A stretch of DNA of 64,000 nucleotides from Lota lota (GCA_026745465.1 JACYXH010000730.1:1-64000), one strand, 5' to 3'; shown: positions 18,191 to 29,335, numbered from the stretch's first letter. The notes: generated by a model not told the origin, from the letters alone. Made by a program: numbers and translations.

Positions 18191-19754
18191 CAAAGTGTCA
18201 CGCCCTGGCTCTAGGGACTCTTTTATGTTGAGCCAGGGTGTGTAGAGTCTATGTTTTGTGCTCTTTGTTTTCCATTCTAGGTCTTATATTTCTATGTTGG
18301 CCAGAGTGGTTCCCAATCAGAGGAAACAAGTGTCAGCTGTTGCTGGTTGTCTCTGATTGGGAACCATATTTAAACAGTCTGTTTCCCTCAGTGTTTGTGG
18401 GATCTTGTTCCGTGTGCCTTGTAGGTTTTGTCTAAGGACGTCACGTATCGTTTGTTGTTTTGTTTCGTGTTGGAAGCAGTTAAATAAAAGTATGTTCGCA
18501 TTCAACGCTGCGCATTGGTCCTCTGTTCCTGACGAACGTGACAGAAGATCCCACCAAAACTGGACCAAGCAGCGTGTCCAGGAGCCAAAGTCAGGGGAAT
18601 CGCTAGCAGATCTCCGTGGCAACCTCGACTGGGTCAAGCCTAGTGAAGAGCAGAGAGGGTGGACTTGGGAACAGTGGAGGAAGAGTCTCGACTGGGTCAA
18701 GCCAATTGAAGAGCAGAATGGCTGGAGTTGGAAGCAGATGAGCGAGAGTTGGGCGAGAACTATAGAGGCCTGGCCCACGGGGAGGAGAGATCCCAATAAT
18801 TTTTTTAGGGGGGGGGCTCACGCCGTGGACGACGGGGCAGCAGGAGGCCGCGATGGAACGGTCCAGCGGGTGTGCAGAGGAGGCCGCCAGGTTAAGGGGG
18901 CCACTGGTCACAGAGGAGAGGGAAAGTGTGGAGGCACGGCGAGAGGTACTGGGGTGTGTTACCAGTCCGGTCCGGCCCGTTCCTGATCCCTGCATAGGGC
19001 CAGTGGTGTGTGTCCCCAGTACGGTCCGGCCTGTTCCTGTTCCTCGCATCGAGCCTGTGGTGCGTGTCGTCAGCCCGGCTCGGTCTATTCCTGCTCCCCA
19101 CACCAAGCCAGTGGTGTGCGTCGTCAGTCCGGCACGGCCCATGCCTCCTCCACCGGTGCCTGGTCCGGTACCGGTCAGCTGCTCCACGTCGGAGCTAGAG
19201 CAATCCGCTCCACCAGTGTTCAGTCCAGCTCCGGCCAGCAGGGCCAGACCGGACCAGGGGTACTTTGGGGGGCTAGAGAGGGAGTGGGGATCACGCCCAG
19301 AGCCGGATCCGCCGCCAAGGCGGAGTGCCCACCCGGTCCCTCCCCTGTGGTGTTCTGTTGGCGCGGTCGGAGTCCGCGCCTTTGGGGGGGGGGGGGGGGG
19401 TACTGTCACGCCCTGGCTCTAGGGACTCTTATGTTGAGCCAGGGTGTGTAGACTCTATGTTTTGTGCTCTTTGTTTTCCATTCTAGGTCTTATATTTCTA
19501 TGTTGGCCAGAGTGGTTCCCAATCAGAGGAAACAAGTGTCAGCTGTTGCTGGTTGTCTCTGATTGGGAACCATATTTAAACAGTCTGTTTCCCTCAGTGT
19601 TTGTGGGATCTTGTTCCGTGTGCCTAGTAGGTTTTGTCTAAGGACGTCACGTATCGTTTGTTGTTTTGTTTCGTGTTGGAAGCAGTTAAATAAAAGTGTG
19701 TTCGCATTCAACGCTGCGCATTGGTCCTCTGTTCCTGACGAACGTGACACAAAG
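18191..19754 (+). mobile_element. Short non-autonomous LTR retroelement in the gene A 3'UTR
   Basis: Two near-identical LTRs (18196-18543 and 19404-19749) start TGTCACGCCC and end CGTGACA. They are flanked by a 5-bp target duplication CAAAG (18191-18195, 19750-19754). A polypurine tract, mainly 18 G at about 19384-19400, stands just before the 3' LTR and sets plus-strand orientation. The roughly 860-bp interior has no reverse transcriptase or integrase. It encodes only a possible Trp-rich, repeat-containing peptide (LDWVKP twice, 18625-18705) and a Pro/Val-rich stretch with SPARP-type repeats (18960-19200). The LTRs differ by a 2-base indel and very few substitutions, so the insertion is young. 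Confidence 0.9.
18483..18488 (+). promoter_or_regulatory. LTR poly(A) signal inside the gene A 3'UTR
   Basis: AATAAA in the 5' LTR (and again at 19689-19694 in the 3' LTR) lies on the coding strand of gene A. It could end its transcripts about 1.7 kb before the ancestral signals. Confidence 0.4.
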
Positions 19755-20415
19755 ACTATATTTCTAATATCAAATGGATTTTGAATATTGATTGATCGTA
19801 AATCAAAACTTGTTTAATCTACAATATTTTGTATATTTTCAGATATTAACCGTTTCATAGTAAAGGGCTCTGATATCAGTTTGTATTTTGATAAGCCTAA
19901 CATGAAACCTGATTTAAAGAGGTTTTAATATTATATTCAAAATGCAAGTGGTCTATGAAAAGCTATTGATCATGTTGTGAATGACTTTAAACTGAATATT
20001 GATTCCTTGTGTTCTGTTGGGAACAACACAGCAGCAGAACATGTTCAGTTATTAAAGATATGTGCACACCTGTTTGATTAGTAATGTCTGCTGCTTCTAT
20101 TGTTTTAGTCCTTGTGTTTATTGTGTCCATGTAAGGGACTATTTCTCTGTTGTATTGGTGAATAAAGCATAATGCTAATAAACAACTCAGTGGATCAACT
20201 GAATGTTCTCGTGTGTTCAGGATCACTTTCACCTTTAAGGTTGGGGGTTCACTAAATAAAAAGCACAACAGAGGCTTCGTCTACACCAACATTAAGAATC
20301 AGGATACCAGCGAGTGCATTTCCATATCCAGACTTGTATGCCCAATGAGTGACAGAATATGGAGAGAACTATAAACAGCCCGACAGTAAACGGATCCCAG
20401 CTATTGGCGTTCCTC
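19755..20415 (+). other. Gene A 3'UTR, second part, and downstream block
   Basis: Resumes the sequence shared with the other NLR 3' ends, with poly(A) signals at 20161-20166 and 20178-20183. Homology stops at 20415, inside the block that stays unbroken after genes B and C. Confidence 0.75.
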
Positions 20416-21400
20416 CAAATCTATTTATTTAATTCCACTTTTATTTCATAATGAAGCACACCTGCTTCCTATTAATGTATGGTGTACAACCTCTGTTAAC
20501 AAGTAATAATATTAATTTATTAATATAAATATTACGTTCCACTTAAAATAAAATAAATGTCATCCATCTTGTTTGTTTTCGCAGACAGAAACTTGTCACG
20601 TGTGATGGAAAATGACTCACGGCCCTATTCCGAGGTCAGCTCACTTAAACTAATTAGTTTTGATGTTCAAGTTGTTGTGTGCACACTATAGTGGCCTATC
20701 TGTCTTTTTAACTATCTAACTCCCCACAGCTGCCTGTCTTCCTGTATTCCTGCATTGTGCTCTGTTCTCATGTGAGAAACTCCTGAGCAAGCTCCTCTCC
20801 CCAACAACGTGTCTGTTCTTGACCAAATATCCTCTCCCTAAATCATGTATGTTGCCCTGACCGTACATTGTACCCGTTATAAATAATAAGTGGCGCCATA
20901 GATGGTGAATTACGATCAGGTGTCCGGCCTTAACTGTGCATTGAACCCGTTATAGATGGTACATGGCGCCATCTAGTGACGTCTCTGAGATGGTGTTTGC
21001 TCCACTCTACAAAAAGGGCTTCCCTCCTCTATTCAGGGCGCTTTTTCTCCACAACTCAGCTCTGCGTGGAGTTGCCTTTGAAACTGTGTCTTTTATGTGC
21101 TGCAGCATATGAAATAAATCAACTACGGATATCCATTTGTCTTAGCTTTTATTCGAGCCAGCCACCAGTTATTTAATTTGCTACAACCGTCAACATTCAC
21201 TGCTCCAGCAGGAAGGCATCATCTAAATCAGTGAAATCACACTTATTCATTGAATCTAATTTAGTGACGTCATTTAAGATCAAACAGCTGAAATTGACTC
21301 TCTCGCTGTTACCAAGGCAACCAGAGGGCGTCGACCCTGCGTTGAGTTTGACTAATTAGCTCACCTGCCGCAGCTCGCGCGCTGCGTGCTTTTATTGGTT
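20416..21400. other. Unique spacer with a possible solo LTR
   Basis: AT-rich start, then a part (about 20673-21195) with a TATAAATAA-like box at 20879, a repeated ggcgccat motif (20893, 20964), AATAAA near 21114 and TGTTG/CAACA-like ends. This looks like a solitary LTR, but no matching target duplication was found. There is no coding region that I recognise. Confidence 0.3.
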
Positions 21401-21715
21401 GGTTAATTGGTTGCGTCCGGTTGGGTTCAGTTCAGAGGAAGCGGACAGCACGTTGGTGTCCACCACCGTTTGGCAGCGTGATGGCTCCCAGACGCGGTGA
21501 GATTATTGTGTTCATGAAACCACAACGTGTGTGTAGTGTTCTGGTGAAGTGTGTTGTGACTAATTGGTCATCTCGTCCTCTGTTTCACAGGTTACGAAGA
21601 CTTTTCGAAGTAAAACGGAGCATCTCATCTGGACCTGATGTGAGTAGAAATGTGCCGACTAATTCAAATGTTATGTTTATGTTGGCTGTTTTTAGCCTAT
21701 CATAAAGTTAAACAC
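21385..21715 (+). promoter_or_regulatory. Possible promoter and first exons of an unidentified transcript
   Basis: A GC-richer stretch has two ATTGG (inverted CCAAT) boxes (21394, 21405). It is followed by an exon-like segment ending at a GTGAGA donor (about 21497) and a second exon-like segment (21592-21639) between a CAG acceptor and a GTGAGTAG donor. No continuous reading frame joins them. A third candidate exon is at 28228-28290, beyond the Gypsy insertion. Confidence 0.25.
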
Positions 21716-21814
21716 GTGACCGTATCTTTATTTACAGAAGCAATATAAGCTTATTAAAGTACAAAAGTGGTGGCCGCATGTAGCCCACATTTAAATAAAG
21801 CAGTTTGTAGGCCA

Positions 21815-22494
21815 TGTCGTAGGGTAATGTGCCTTTTGGTCCAATTGAGGTTAAGCCACACGTTGAAGTTCAATGTAGATATTTATTACAAACTATACGA
21901 TAACAAACAAGAACGCAGACAGGAACTAACATAACACATACATAAATGTCAAGCGTGACCTACATCAATGATGGCTCTCGCAACCATCACCAACCGTCTC
22001 TCCCATACAATGAAGCCATCCAGGCTTAAATAGCAGTAGCCTTTGGTTAGCTCCACCCCTAAGCTAAACCAAGTCATATATAAATCAATTAACCCTTCTG
22101 TCAATTTTACCCAGCCATAACACAAAACAAAAGTATATTATTATGCCATAACATATTACACACACAGCACAACGTTATCCATATATTTTACACCCCCATA
22201 TAATAGGTATTGTAAAAATACCTAAAAATACCCCTCACCATTTACCGCGATGGCCTGACCCAGCGCGATCCCGTGACATATATTGCGGAAGTGAATGCAA
22301 ACTTGCCCTTAATGCAGGAGAACTGTGGTGAGTATGAGTGATGTGGTTTTACAAACGGATTGGCCAGGAAATACAGAAATAACATATAACGTGCAAATGT
22401 CCATAAGCTGTTAAAAATAGTCTGTCGGCTTCCATGCCGTGGCGCTTCATAGCGCTGTACCATTGGTACTACATGTGACGATCACTTCGTCACA
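21815..22494 (-). repeat. 3' LTR of the Gmr1-type element
   Basis: 680 bp, TG...CA ends, on the polypurine-tract side of the minus-strand element. Confidence 0.93.
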
Positions 22495-22507
22495 TTACCC
22501 CCCTCCT

Positions 22508-25500
22508 TCAAATGTTTTCGTCCTCGAAAACACGAGACAGGTAATCGGCAGTCACATTCTGCGCCCCCGGTCTGTACTTCACCCCGAAGTTGTATGGCTG
22601 AAGGGCCAAATACCACCGTGTAATGCGGTCGTTGGAGTCTTTCATTTTGTGGAGCCACTGCAAGGCCCTGTGATCGGTCTCCACGGTGAAGCTCTTCCCC
22701 ATCAGGTAGTAGCGCAGAGAGTCTAGCGCCCACTTGAGGGCAAGGCACTCCTTCTCCACAGTAGAGTACCTGCACTCTCTGGGAAACAACTTCCTGCTTA
22801 GAAACATTATCGGTTTCCGGCAACTCTCCTCCCCCTGTAACAGAACAGCCCCAAGCCCCACACCAGAGGCATCTGTCTGCACCGTAAAAGGGAGATCAAA
22901 GTCTGGCTGTTGCAATACTGGATCACTGCAAAGACAATTCCTCAAGTCCTCAAAGGCAAGCTGACACTGAGCAGTCCACTTGACCTTGTTTGGACTGTCT
23001 TTCTTAGTCAATTCGGTTAAGACGGCTGCCCTACTAGAGCAGTTTGGGATAAACCGTCTGTACCACCCAACCATCCCCAGGAAAGACCTCACCTGGGATT
23101 TAGTTTTTGGTACTGGGGTATCAGTGAGGGCACTCACCTTCCCCACCTGTGGCCTCACTGACCCACCTCCGATGACAAATCCCAGGTACTCCACCTGTGA
23201 CTGGGCAAAGGAGCACTTGGAGGGATTCATGGTCAGGCCAGCATCCTTGATTCGCTGGAGAATGTCTTGGACGTGGACCAGATGATCCTCCCAAGTCTCG
23301 CTAAAGACTATGATGTCGTCCAGGTACGCCCCTGCGTAATCCCAAGCACCTTCCAACACCCCATCCATGAGGCGCTGAAACGTTGCGGGCGCCCCCTTCA
23401 GACCAAATGGCATCACCGTGTATTGGTAAAAACCAAACGGTGTTCTGAATGCCGTCAGGGGTTTTGTCTCCTCTGACAGAGGAACTTGCCAGTACCCCTT
23501 ACACAGGTCCAAGGTGGTCAGATATCTGGCACAGCCCAACCTGTCCAGAAGATCGTCCACTCTGGGCATAGGGTAAGGGTCGAAAGTTGAAATGGTGTTC
23601 AACTTTCTAAAGTCATTGCAAAAACGCAGAGTACCGTCCTTTTTGGGCACAATAACAATGGGACATGACCACTCACTGTGAGATGGTTCGATGATCCCCA
23701 TCTCTTTCATTGTTTCTAGCTCCTTCTTGAGCTTTGGAACCATCTGAGCTGGAATCCTGTAGCTCGGGACCCTGATCGGTCCTGGTTCCTTCAGGGTTAC
23801 GTGGTGTTGAGCCAGCTGTGTGAGGCCAGGAGTCTCAGCAAACAGCCCCACCGGACAACAGCTAGCCAGCGCCTCCTGCTGGGAAACCGAGAGGTGGTGC
23901 ATGTCTACCTGGACTCCAGAACCGTCAGTTGTAGGGAAAAACTGCTCATCTCCCTCGTCTTCCTCCACGACCCTCCTGGCAAACAGCACGACCGCAGGCT
24001 CCTCACGGGGAACCCACTCCTTCAGCAGGTTGATGTGGAACGTCTGCGTCTGCTTCCTCCTCTCTGGCATGATGACCTCGTACGTCACCGGCCCAGTCCT
24101 TTGACGAACCACATATGGTCCCTGCCACTTGGCCAATAGACTGCTCTCACATGTCGGCAACAACAGGAGAACCTGCTGCCCCGGCTTGAAAGAACGGTCT
24201 CTCGAAGACTTGTCATACCACCTCTTCTGGGTGGCTTGTGCAGCTTTGAGATTTTGCTGCACTTCCTCCGTCAATGTCTCCATCCTGTCCCTCATTTTTA
24301 AAATGTAGGACAAAATGTTCACCTGCTTTTCTGGCTGGTCTCCTTCCCAGGCCTCCTTCAGCACATCCAGTGGACCTCTCACCTTCCTCCCGTAGAGCAA
24401 CTCGAAAGGTGAGAAGCCAGTGGATGACTGAGGAACCTCTCGGTAGGCAAACAGCAGGTATGGTAGCCACTCGTCCCAGTCTGCACCTGTGTCCAACACA
24501 AACTTCCGCAGCATAGACTTCAGGGTCTGGTTGAGGCGCTCCACAAGCCCGTCTGTCTGAGGGTGGTAAGGCGTGGTCTTAATAGCCTTGATCCCTAAAT
24601 ACTGGTAGACCTGCCTGAGAAACTTTGAAGTAAAGTTTGTGCCCTGGTCTGTCAGTACCTCCCTCGGGATCCCTACCCTGGTTAACAGCTGGAGAAGCGC
24701 ATTAGCTACCTGCCTGGCCTTCACATTCCTAAGCGGAAATGCCTCGGGGTACCTGGTAGCATAGTCAGAGATAACCAAGATGTATCGGTTTCCTCTACGA
24801 CTACGCTCTAGAGGCCCCACAATGTCCATGGCTATTCTGCTAAATGGTATATCTATAATAGGTAAAGGTATTAATGGTGCCCTGTTACCCTTCTTTCCCG
24901 GTGCTGTCAGCTGACACTGGGGACAAGACTTGCAGTACTGTATCAGCTGAACATACATGTTTGGCCAATAAAACCTCCCTGCAACTCTTTCCCATGATTT
25001 GTTCTGGCCTAGGTGACCTGCCCATGGACTAGAGTGCCCTAACTCTAGCACCTTTTCCCTGAGATCCTTTGGCACAACCAGCTGCTCCCCCTCTTCCCCA
25101 TGGCGGTACAGTATGCCTTGCCTAAGCCTAAACTTGGGCCCTTCCGCATTACCACCACCATCCTCTAACAAGTCCTTGTAGAAGGAAGCAAGGGTGACAT
25201 CGGCTCTCTGTAATTCCCTGATGTCTGCTGGGATTGTGACCTGCTCACTATTCTCCAGTGAAGGTATGGGAACTGTCTCGTGCACTGGAGTCCCCTGAAA
25301 CCTGTCCCTCCTTCTCTGGCTCCTTGTCTTTACTTGTTTAGTGGGGTGAGAAAATGGCAACTCATCCCACGTACTGTCCCTTGGTGCCTGTGCCTGTGCC
25401 CGAGTAACCACCATGTGACATGCTTTCTCTATATTTAAAAGTTGTACTAGCCCTGGCATGTCTTTCCCCAATACCACGGGGTATGGCAAGTCCTCCAGCA

Positions 25501-27016
25501 CCCCAACAGTAACCAGGTACTCTTGTCCCTCAACCTCCAGGTAAATGTCTGCTGTTGGATATGTTTTATTGTGACCATGAACGCAACGTGTGATGACTGT
25601 GTGTTCGTGCCTTATCTCCGATTTGGGAATTAGGTGTGCTTTGACTAATGTCTGATTGCTCCCTGTGTCAATCATAGCCTGCACCCTTTTCCCCCTGATT
25701 CCCACCCAAACCAACGACTCCCACTGGTGCTCTGGACCCTGCCTATCTATACCACACACATATGTGCTTTTAGGCTTTATCAGGGGACACTTAGGCTTAA
25801 TATGCCCAGGCTGGCCACAGTGATAACACACTAGGGGTTCTTTTGCTGGTCTAGGGCTACCACTGGGTGTTAATGGATTGCTCATGGGACCAACATCTCT
25901 GGGATGACCAACTGATCTAACTGGGTTCCTGGGATAGTACACATACTGTCTGCCTTGACCACTCGCCTGACCACCCTCAGACCTACCCCATGGAGATGAG
26001 CTTGGTGGTTGATCCCCTCCTATCTGGTAGGATCTGAAGTGTCGACGCGCTGTGATGAAGGAGTCAGCGAGGAGTACTGCCTCTTGAGCTGTGCTGGGGT
26101 TATGTTCCCGGATCCACAGCTGAACATCCGTGTTGACCATCCGGAGGAACTGCTCCAACACGATCTTCTCCCCGATCTGCTCCTTTGTGTGAGTCTTTGG
26201 AGAAACCCACTTCTCATAGAGCTCATTTAGCCTTGTGAAAAGCTCTCTGGGGGTCTCTTCTGGTAAGACCTCCATTGCTCGGAACTTCAGTCTATAGGTC
26301 TCACTGTTAATTTCATACTTAGCCAAAATGGCTGCTTTGACCTTTTGATAGCATAAAGTGTCCTCCATGTCCATGGCTATGTAGGCCGCTCTAGCTTTTC
26401 CCGTTAACAGGGGGACCAAGTAGATTGCCCACTCTGCTATGGGACACTGGCTCACTGTAGCCATGCGTTCAAATGCCGTCAGGAAGTGTTCAATGTTCTC
26501 TTCTTCCAAGAAGCGCTGCATTTTAGGGCCTCTCCACCCAGACAGCTGGCCCTGCTGGATCCTTGGTGGACCTGGCTCTGCCACCACTTCGGCGTAACCT
26601 GGATGCTGCGCTGCTCCTCCAGGACCCGGATCCACTGCCGCTGGGGTCATCGCACGAACCGCCGCCGGCTCCTGGACCATCACTGCTGGGAACACCGCCG
26701 GGTCCGCTGCCGTCTCCCGGACCATCACCGCTGGGTCTGCTGTTGGAGCTGCTGAGACCGGGGCTGCCGCTTCCATGCGTCCGCTCCTGTCCTTAGTAGC
26801 TCCCTCTTCAATTTTTTTTAACTGGTGGCCCACATAACGCCACCGCTCCTCCTGGTTCTTCTCGAACTCTCTCTGCGCCGCGTCCTTCTCCTTTTGAGTC
26901 CGCATGAAGTCACGAAACATGGCTCTCAGTTCCGTGACTTCCGACTCTTCAATAGCCCCGCCTTCTGCACCTTTTTCCAGGCTGCAATCCTGCTGCTTTC
27001 TTCGACGCATGCTCAT
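22508..27016 (-). CDS. Gag-Pol polyprotein of the Gmr1-type element (1502 aa)
   Basis: Single uninterrupted frame. A charged coiled-coil-like N-terminus (about 1-75) precedes an Ala/Pro-rich linker and a SCAN-like capsid region (about 165-325). A zinc knuckle CYHCGQPGHIKPKC spans 397-410 and the protease has DTGS at 450-453. The integrase has an HH-CC zinc region (H661, H668, C698, C701) and catalytic D731, D790 and E826, with 35 residues between the last two. Reverse transcriptase follows with YLDD at 1231-1234, then RNase H with D1382, E1421 and D1448. It encodes all enzymes for copy-and-paste transposition. Whether Gag and Pol are made as one fusion or need processing cannot be seen. All catalytic residues I checked are present and I found no disabling change. 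Confidence 0.95.
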   Translation of the reverse strand: MSMRRRKQQDCSLEKGAEGGAIEESEVTELRAMFRDFMRTQKEKDAAQREFEKNQEERWRYVGHQLKKIEEGATKDRSGRMEAAAPVSAAPTADPAVMVRETAADPAVFPAVMVQEPAAVRAMTPAAVDPGPGGAAQHPGYAEVVAEPGPPRIQQGQLSGWRGPKMQRFLEEENIEHFLTAFERMATVSQCPIAEWAIYLVPLLTGKARAAYIAMDMEDTLCYQKVKAAILAKYEINSETYRLKFRAMEVLPEETPRELFTRLNELYEKWVSPKTHTKEQIGEKIVLEQFLRMVNTDVQLWIREHNPSTAQEAVLLADSFITARRHFRSYQIGGDQPPSSSPWGRSEGGQASGQGRQYVYYPRNPVRSVGHPRDVGPMSNPLTPSGSPRPAKEPLVCYHCGQPGHIKPKCPLIKPKSTYVCGIDRQGPEHQWESLVWVGIRGKRVQAMIDTGSNQTLVKAHLIPKSEIRHEHTVITRCVHGHNKTYPTADIYLEVEGQEYLVTVGVLEDLPYPVVLGKDMPGLVQLLNIEKACHMVVTRAQAQAPRDSTWDELPFSHPTKQVKTRSQRRRDRFQGTPVHETVPIPSLENSEQVTIPADIRELQRADVTLASFYKDLLEDGGGNAEGPKFRLRQGILYRHGEEGEQLVVPKDLREKVLELGHSSPWAGHLGQNKSWERVAGRFYWPNMYVQLIQYCKSCPQCQLTAPGKKGNRAPLIPLPIIDIPFSRIAMDIVGPLERSRRGNRYILVISDYATRYPEAFPLRNVKARQVANALLQLLTRVGIPREVLTDQGTNFTSKFLRQVYQYLGIKAIKTTPYHPQTDGLVERLNQTLKSMLRKFVLDTGADWDEWLPYLLFAYREVPQSSTGFSPFELLYGRKVRGPLDVLKEAWEGDQPEKQVNILSYILKMRDRMETLTEEVQQNLKAAQATQKRWYDKSSRDRSFKPGQQVLLLLPTCESSLLAKWQGPYVVRQRTGPVTYEVIMPERRKQTQTFHINLLKEWVPREEPAVVLFARRVVEEDEGDEQFFPTTDGSGVQVDMHHLSVSQQEALASCCPVGLFAETPGLTQLAQHHVTLKEPGPIRVPSYRIPAQMVPKLKKELETMKEMGIIEPSHSEWSCPIVIVPKKDGTLRFCNDFRKLNTISTFDPYPMPRVDDLLDRLGCARYLTTLDLCKGYWQVPLSEETKPLTAFRTPFGFYQYTVMPFGLKGAPATFQRLMDGVLEGAWDYAGAYLDDIIVFSETWEDHLVHVQDILQRIKDAGLTMNPSKCSFAQSQVEYLGFVIGGGSVRPQVGKVSALTDTPVPKTKSQVRSFLGMVGWYRRFIPNCSSRAAVLTELTKKDSPNKVKWTAQCQLAFEDLRNCLCSDPVLQQPDFDLPFTVQTDASGVGLGAVLLQGEESCRKPIMFLSRKLFPRECRYSTVEKECLALKWALDSLRYYLMGKSFTVETDHRALQWLHKMKDSNDRITRWYLALQPYNFGVKYRPGAQNVTADYLSRVFEDENI

Positions 27017-27056
27017 CCCTCATTGGCTACTGGTCCCGAAAACCACTGCCACCAAA

Positions 27057-27736
27057 TGTCGTAGGGTAATGTGCCTTTTGGTCCAATTGAGGTTAAGCCA
27101 CACGTTGAAGTTCAATGTAGATATTTATTACAAACTATACGATAACAAACAAGAACGCAGACAGGAACTAACATAACACATACATAAATGTCAAGCGTGA
27201 CCTACATCAATGATGGCTCTCGCAACCATCACCAACCGTCTCTCCCATACAATGAAGCCATCCAGGCTTAAATAGCAGTAGCCTTTGGTTAGCTCCACCC
27301 CTAAGCTAAACCAAGTCATATATAAATCAATTAACCCTTCTGTCAATTTTACCCAGCCATAACACAAAACAAAAGTATATTATTATGCCATAACATATTA
27401 CACACACAGCACAACGTTATCCATATATTTTACACCCCCATATAATAGGTATTGTAAAAATACCTAAAAATACCCCTCACCATTTACCGCGATGGCCTGA
27501 CCCAGCGCGATCCCGTGACATATATTGCGGAAGTGAATGCAAACTTGCCCTTAATGCAGGAGAACTGTGGTGAGTATGAGTGATGTGGTTTTACAAACGG
27601 ATTGGCCAGGAAATACAGAAATAACATATAACGTGCAAATGTCCATAAGCTGTTAAAAATAGTCTGTCGGCTTCCATGCCGTGGCGCTTCATAGCGCTGT
27701 ACCATTGGTACTACATGTGACGATCACTTCGTCACA
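27057..27736 (-). repeat. 5' LTR of the Gmr1-type element
   Basis: 680 bp, apparently identical to the 3' LTR. It would drive minus-strand transcription into the polyprotein. Confidence 0.93.
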
Positions 27737-28889
27737 GGCCAACACCCCCAGTCTGACCTGCCGTGAAACCCCGTCGGCCAGAAACCATCTCTTAGGCCTT
27801 TCTGGTGGAGAAGAAGCGTTGCTGTACATTTAACACGGGAGCTTGACACTGAATTGAAACTTTAAAACGTCAATGCAAGGATGCGATAGTAGACATCACA
27901 GCTCCACAATGCCTGAGTGTCTTGAGGCAGCACATTTGCATTGACTTGTATGTGGAATATAAATCACAGATAATGTGATGGAAATCGGGGATTGTGGTGG
28001 TTTACCTATCATTTGAAATTGAAATGTTAATTCTATGTAAAAGTGTAATGTTTTAGAGCCCATACATTTTAACTTGTTAAAGTAGAAGTAACTCACTCTG
28101 GCCTAATGGTGGTCAAAGAAAAAGTACAACGTATATTAACAAGCTGGATTAGATGTTGATTATCTTAAATGTTATATATAAATTGAACAATCCCAAAAGC
28201 TGTGTGTGTGTGTGATTCAAAGGTCTATCATGGAGCTGAAACTGCGGTTCTGTGAGTATCCTAATTTCACCATGAAGAAGAAACTGCGAACTGTAAGTCA
28301 TTTGTTTCCACATTATTCTCGGGCACGTTAATGTATTTTGGCTTCCTGGTGGGTTGAGTTAACCTGTTAGGTGAAGGTTGATTTTGAGTAGTGAGGATTT
28401 CTTTATTTATTGGTGCATGGGCTAATTAAGCGTTTGGTTTGAGTTGGTATTAATGGTTTGTTAAAATGGTTGCAAGTACCGGTTCTAAGTGAGTGTTGTA
28501 AGGTGTAATGATAGAGATGTCTGTGGGTACACCCAAAACATACTCCAGGGTTGGGTTCTGATTTCTTGAGTCTTCTTTCCCGCTACTCTCCTGAGCTCTG
28601 CATCTACATCACATGAGTGTTGCTTTACTGATGAGGGTGTGGTCTGAGTGAGCAGAGATGCATGCTAGCATACAGTGCTGTCTGAAGTCTAGAGTTCTGT
28701 AGAAGCGCCCCCTCAGGAGAAACCAAGTGTTTGAGAGTCCGTTGTGACATCAGTTACATGGACCGGAACATCCTTCAGAATGGCCACAGTGATTCCCAAA
28801 GGAAAAATTCCAAGAGGACAATGTGTGTGTTCTTCCTCTCAGCCGACATGCCATTCCTGCGGTGTCCCGAGATAATAAAAAACAACTAA
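27737..28889. other. Unique spacer with one exon-like segment
   Basis: Mostly AT-rich non-coding sequence. At 28228-28290 a segment between AAAG and a GTAAGTC donor begins ATGGAGCTG (ATG at 28231) and encodes about 21 residues rich in Lys. It could be the third exon of the weak transcript proposed at 21385. Nothing else is recognised. Confidence 0.3.
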
Positions 28890-29335
28890 CATCCATCCTG
28901 TCCCAGTGCTGCGAGACACTGGTGGCTCTGTCATTCATTCTTTCTCGCATCCTGCCCGTGGGTGATGCATCTGCCTGTAACACATGAACTATAGTAAGAG
29001 GTATTGGGATGGGTTTTGTACCCGCACCTCTTCATTACGTCCGTGTTAAATCGGATTTGATTAGGGGTTTCTTCCCAGTTGCTCTCCGCCCCTGTTTTCC
29101 TGTCGAAGGCGTTGACTTCATAATGGGTAACGACATGGCGGGAGGGAAGGTCCACCCTAATGCTGGGGTTGTTAGTGTTCCCATTACTGAATCTGACCCT
29201 GGTGACCTGGTTAGCCATCATCCGGATGTGTTTAAGGTTAGTGTTTTGACCAGGGCTCAAGCTAAAAAACAGGCTCAAGAGGTAGAGTTGTCGGACTCCC
29301 TACTTTCTTCTATTTTGTCTGAGGAAGTGTTGTGA
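28890..29335 (+). pseudogene. Decayed Gypsy protease fragment
   Basis: The plus strand encodes a retropepsin-like region. A VLRDTGGS active-site motif (DTG at 28915-28923) is followed by a frameshift, a stop codon near 28984 and an open stretch 29009-29335 ending LLSSILSEEVL. The GVDFIMGND and VLTRAQAKKQAQE motifs place it between the protease and the next pol domain of a different Gypsy family from the Gmr1 element. No LTRs are seen around it. Confidence 0.75.

Larger units (their letters stand above)
21815..27736 (-). mobile_element. Gmr1-type Gypsy LTR retrotransposon, apparently complete
   Basis: Two 680-bp LTRs (21815-22494, 27057-27736), identical wherever I compared them, start TGTCG and end GTCACA. 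They are flanked by a 5-bp target duplication GGCCA (21810-21814, 27737-27741). Read on the minus strand, a primer-binding-site-like TGGTGGCAG follows the 5' LTR after two bases. One 1502-codon frame follows, then a polypurine tract (complement of ttacccccctcc) next to the 3' LTR. Integrase lies before reverse transcriptase, the order that defines the Gmr1 clade of Gypsy elements. Confidence 0.95.

Noticed and set aside
18603-19409. 268-codon minus-strand Pro/Thr-rich frame in the small LTR element
   Set aside because: The polypurine tract position sets plus-strand orientation, and the frame runs antisense to a low-complexity interior with no known domain.
24213-24470. Short plus- and minus-strand frames inside the Gmr1 polyprotein
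   Set aside because: They are shadows of the single 1502-codon frame that holds all catalytic motifs.
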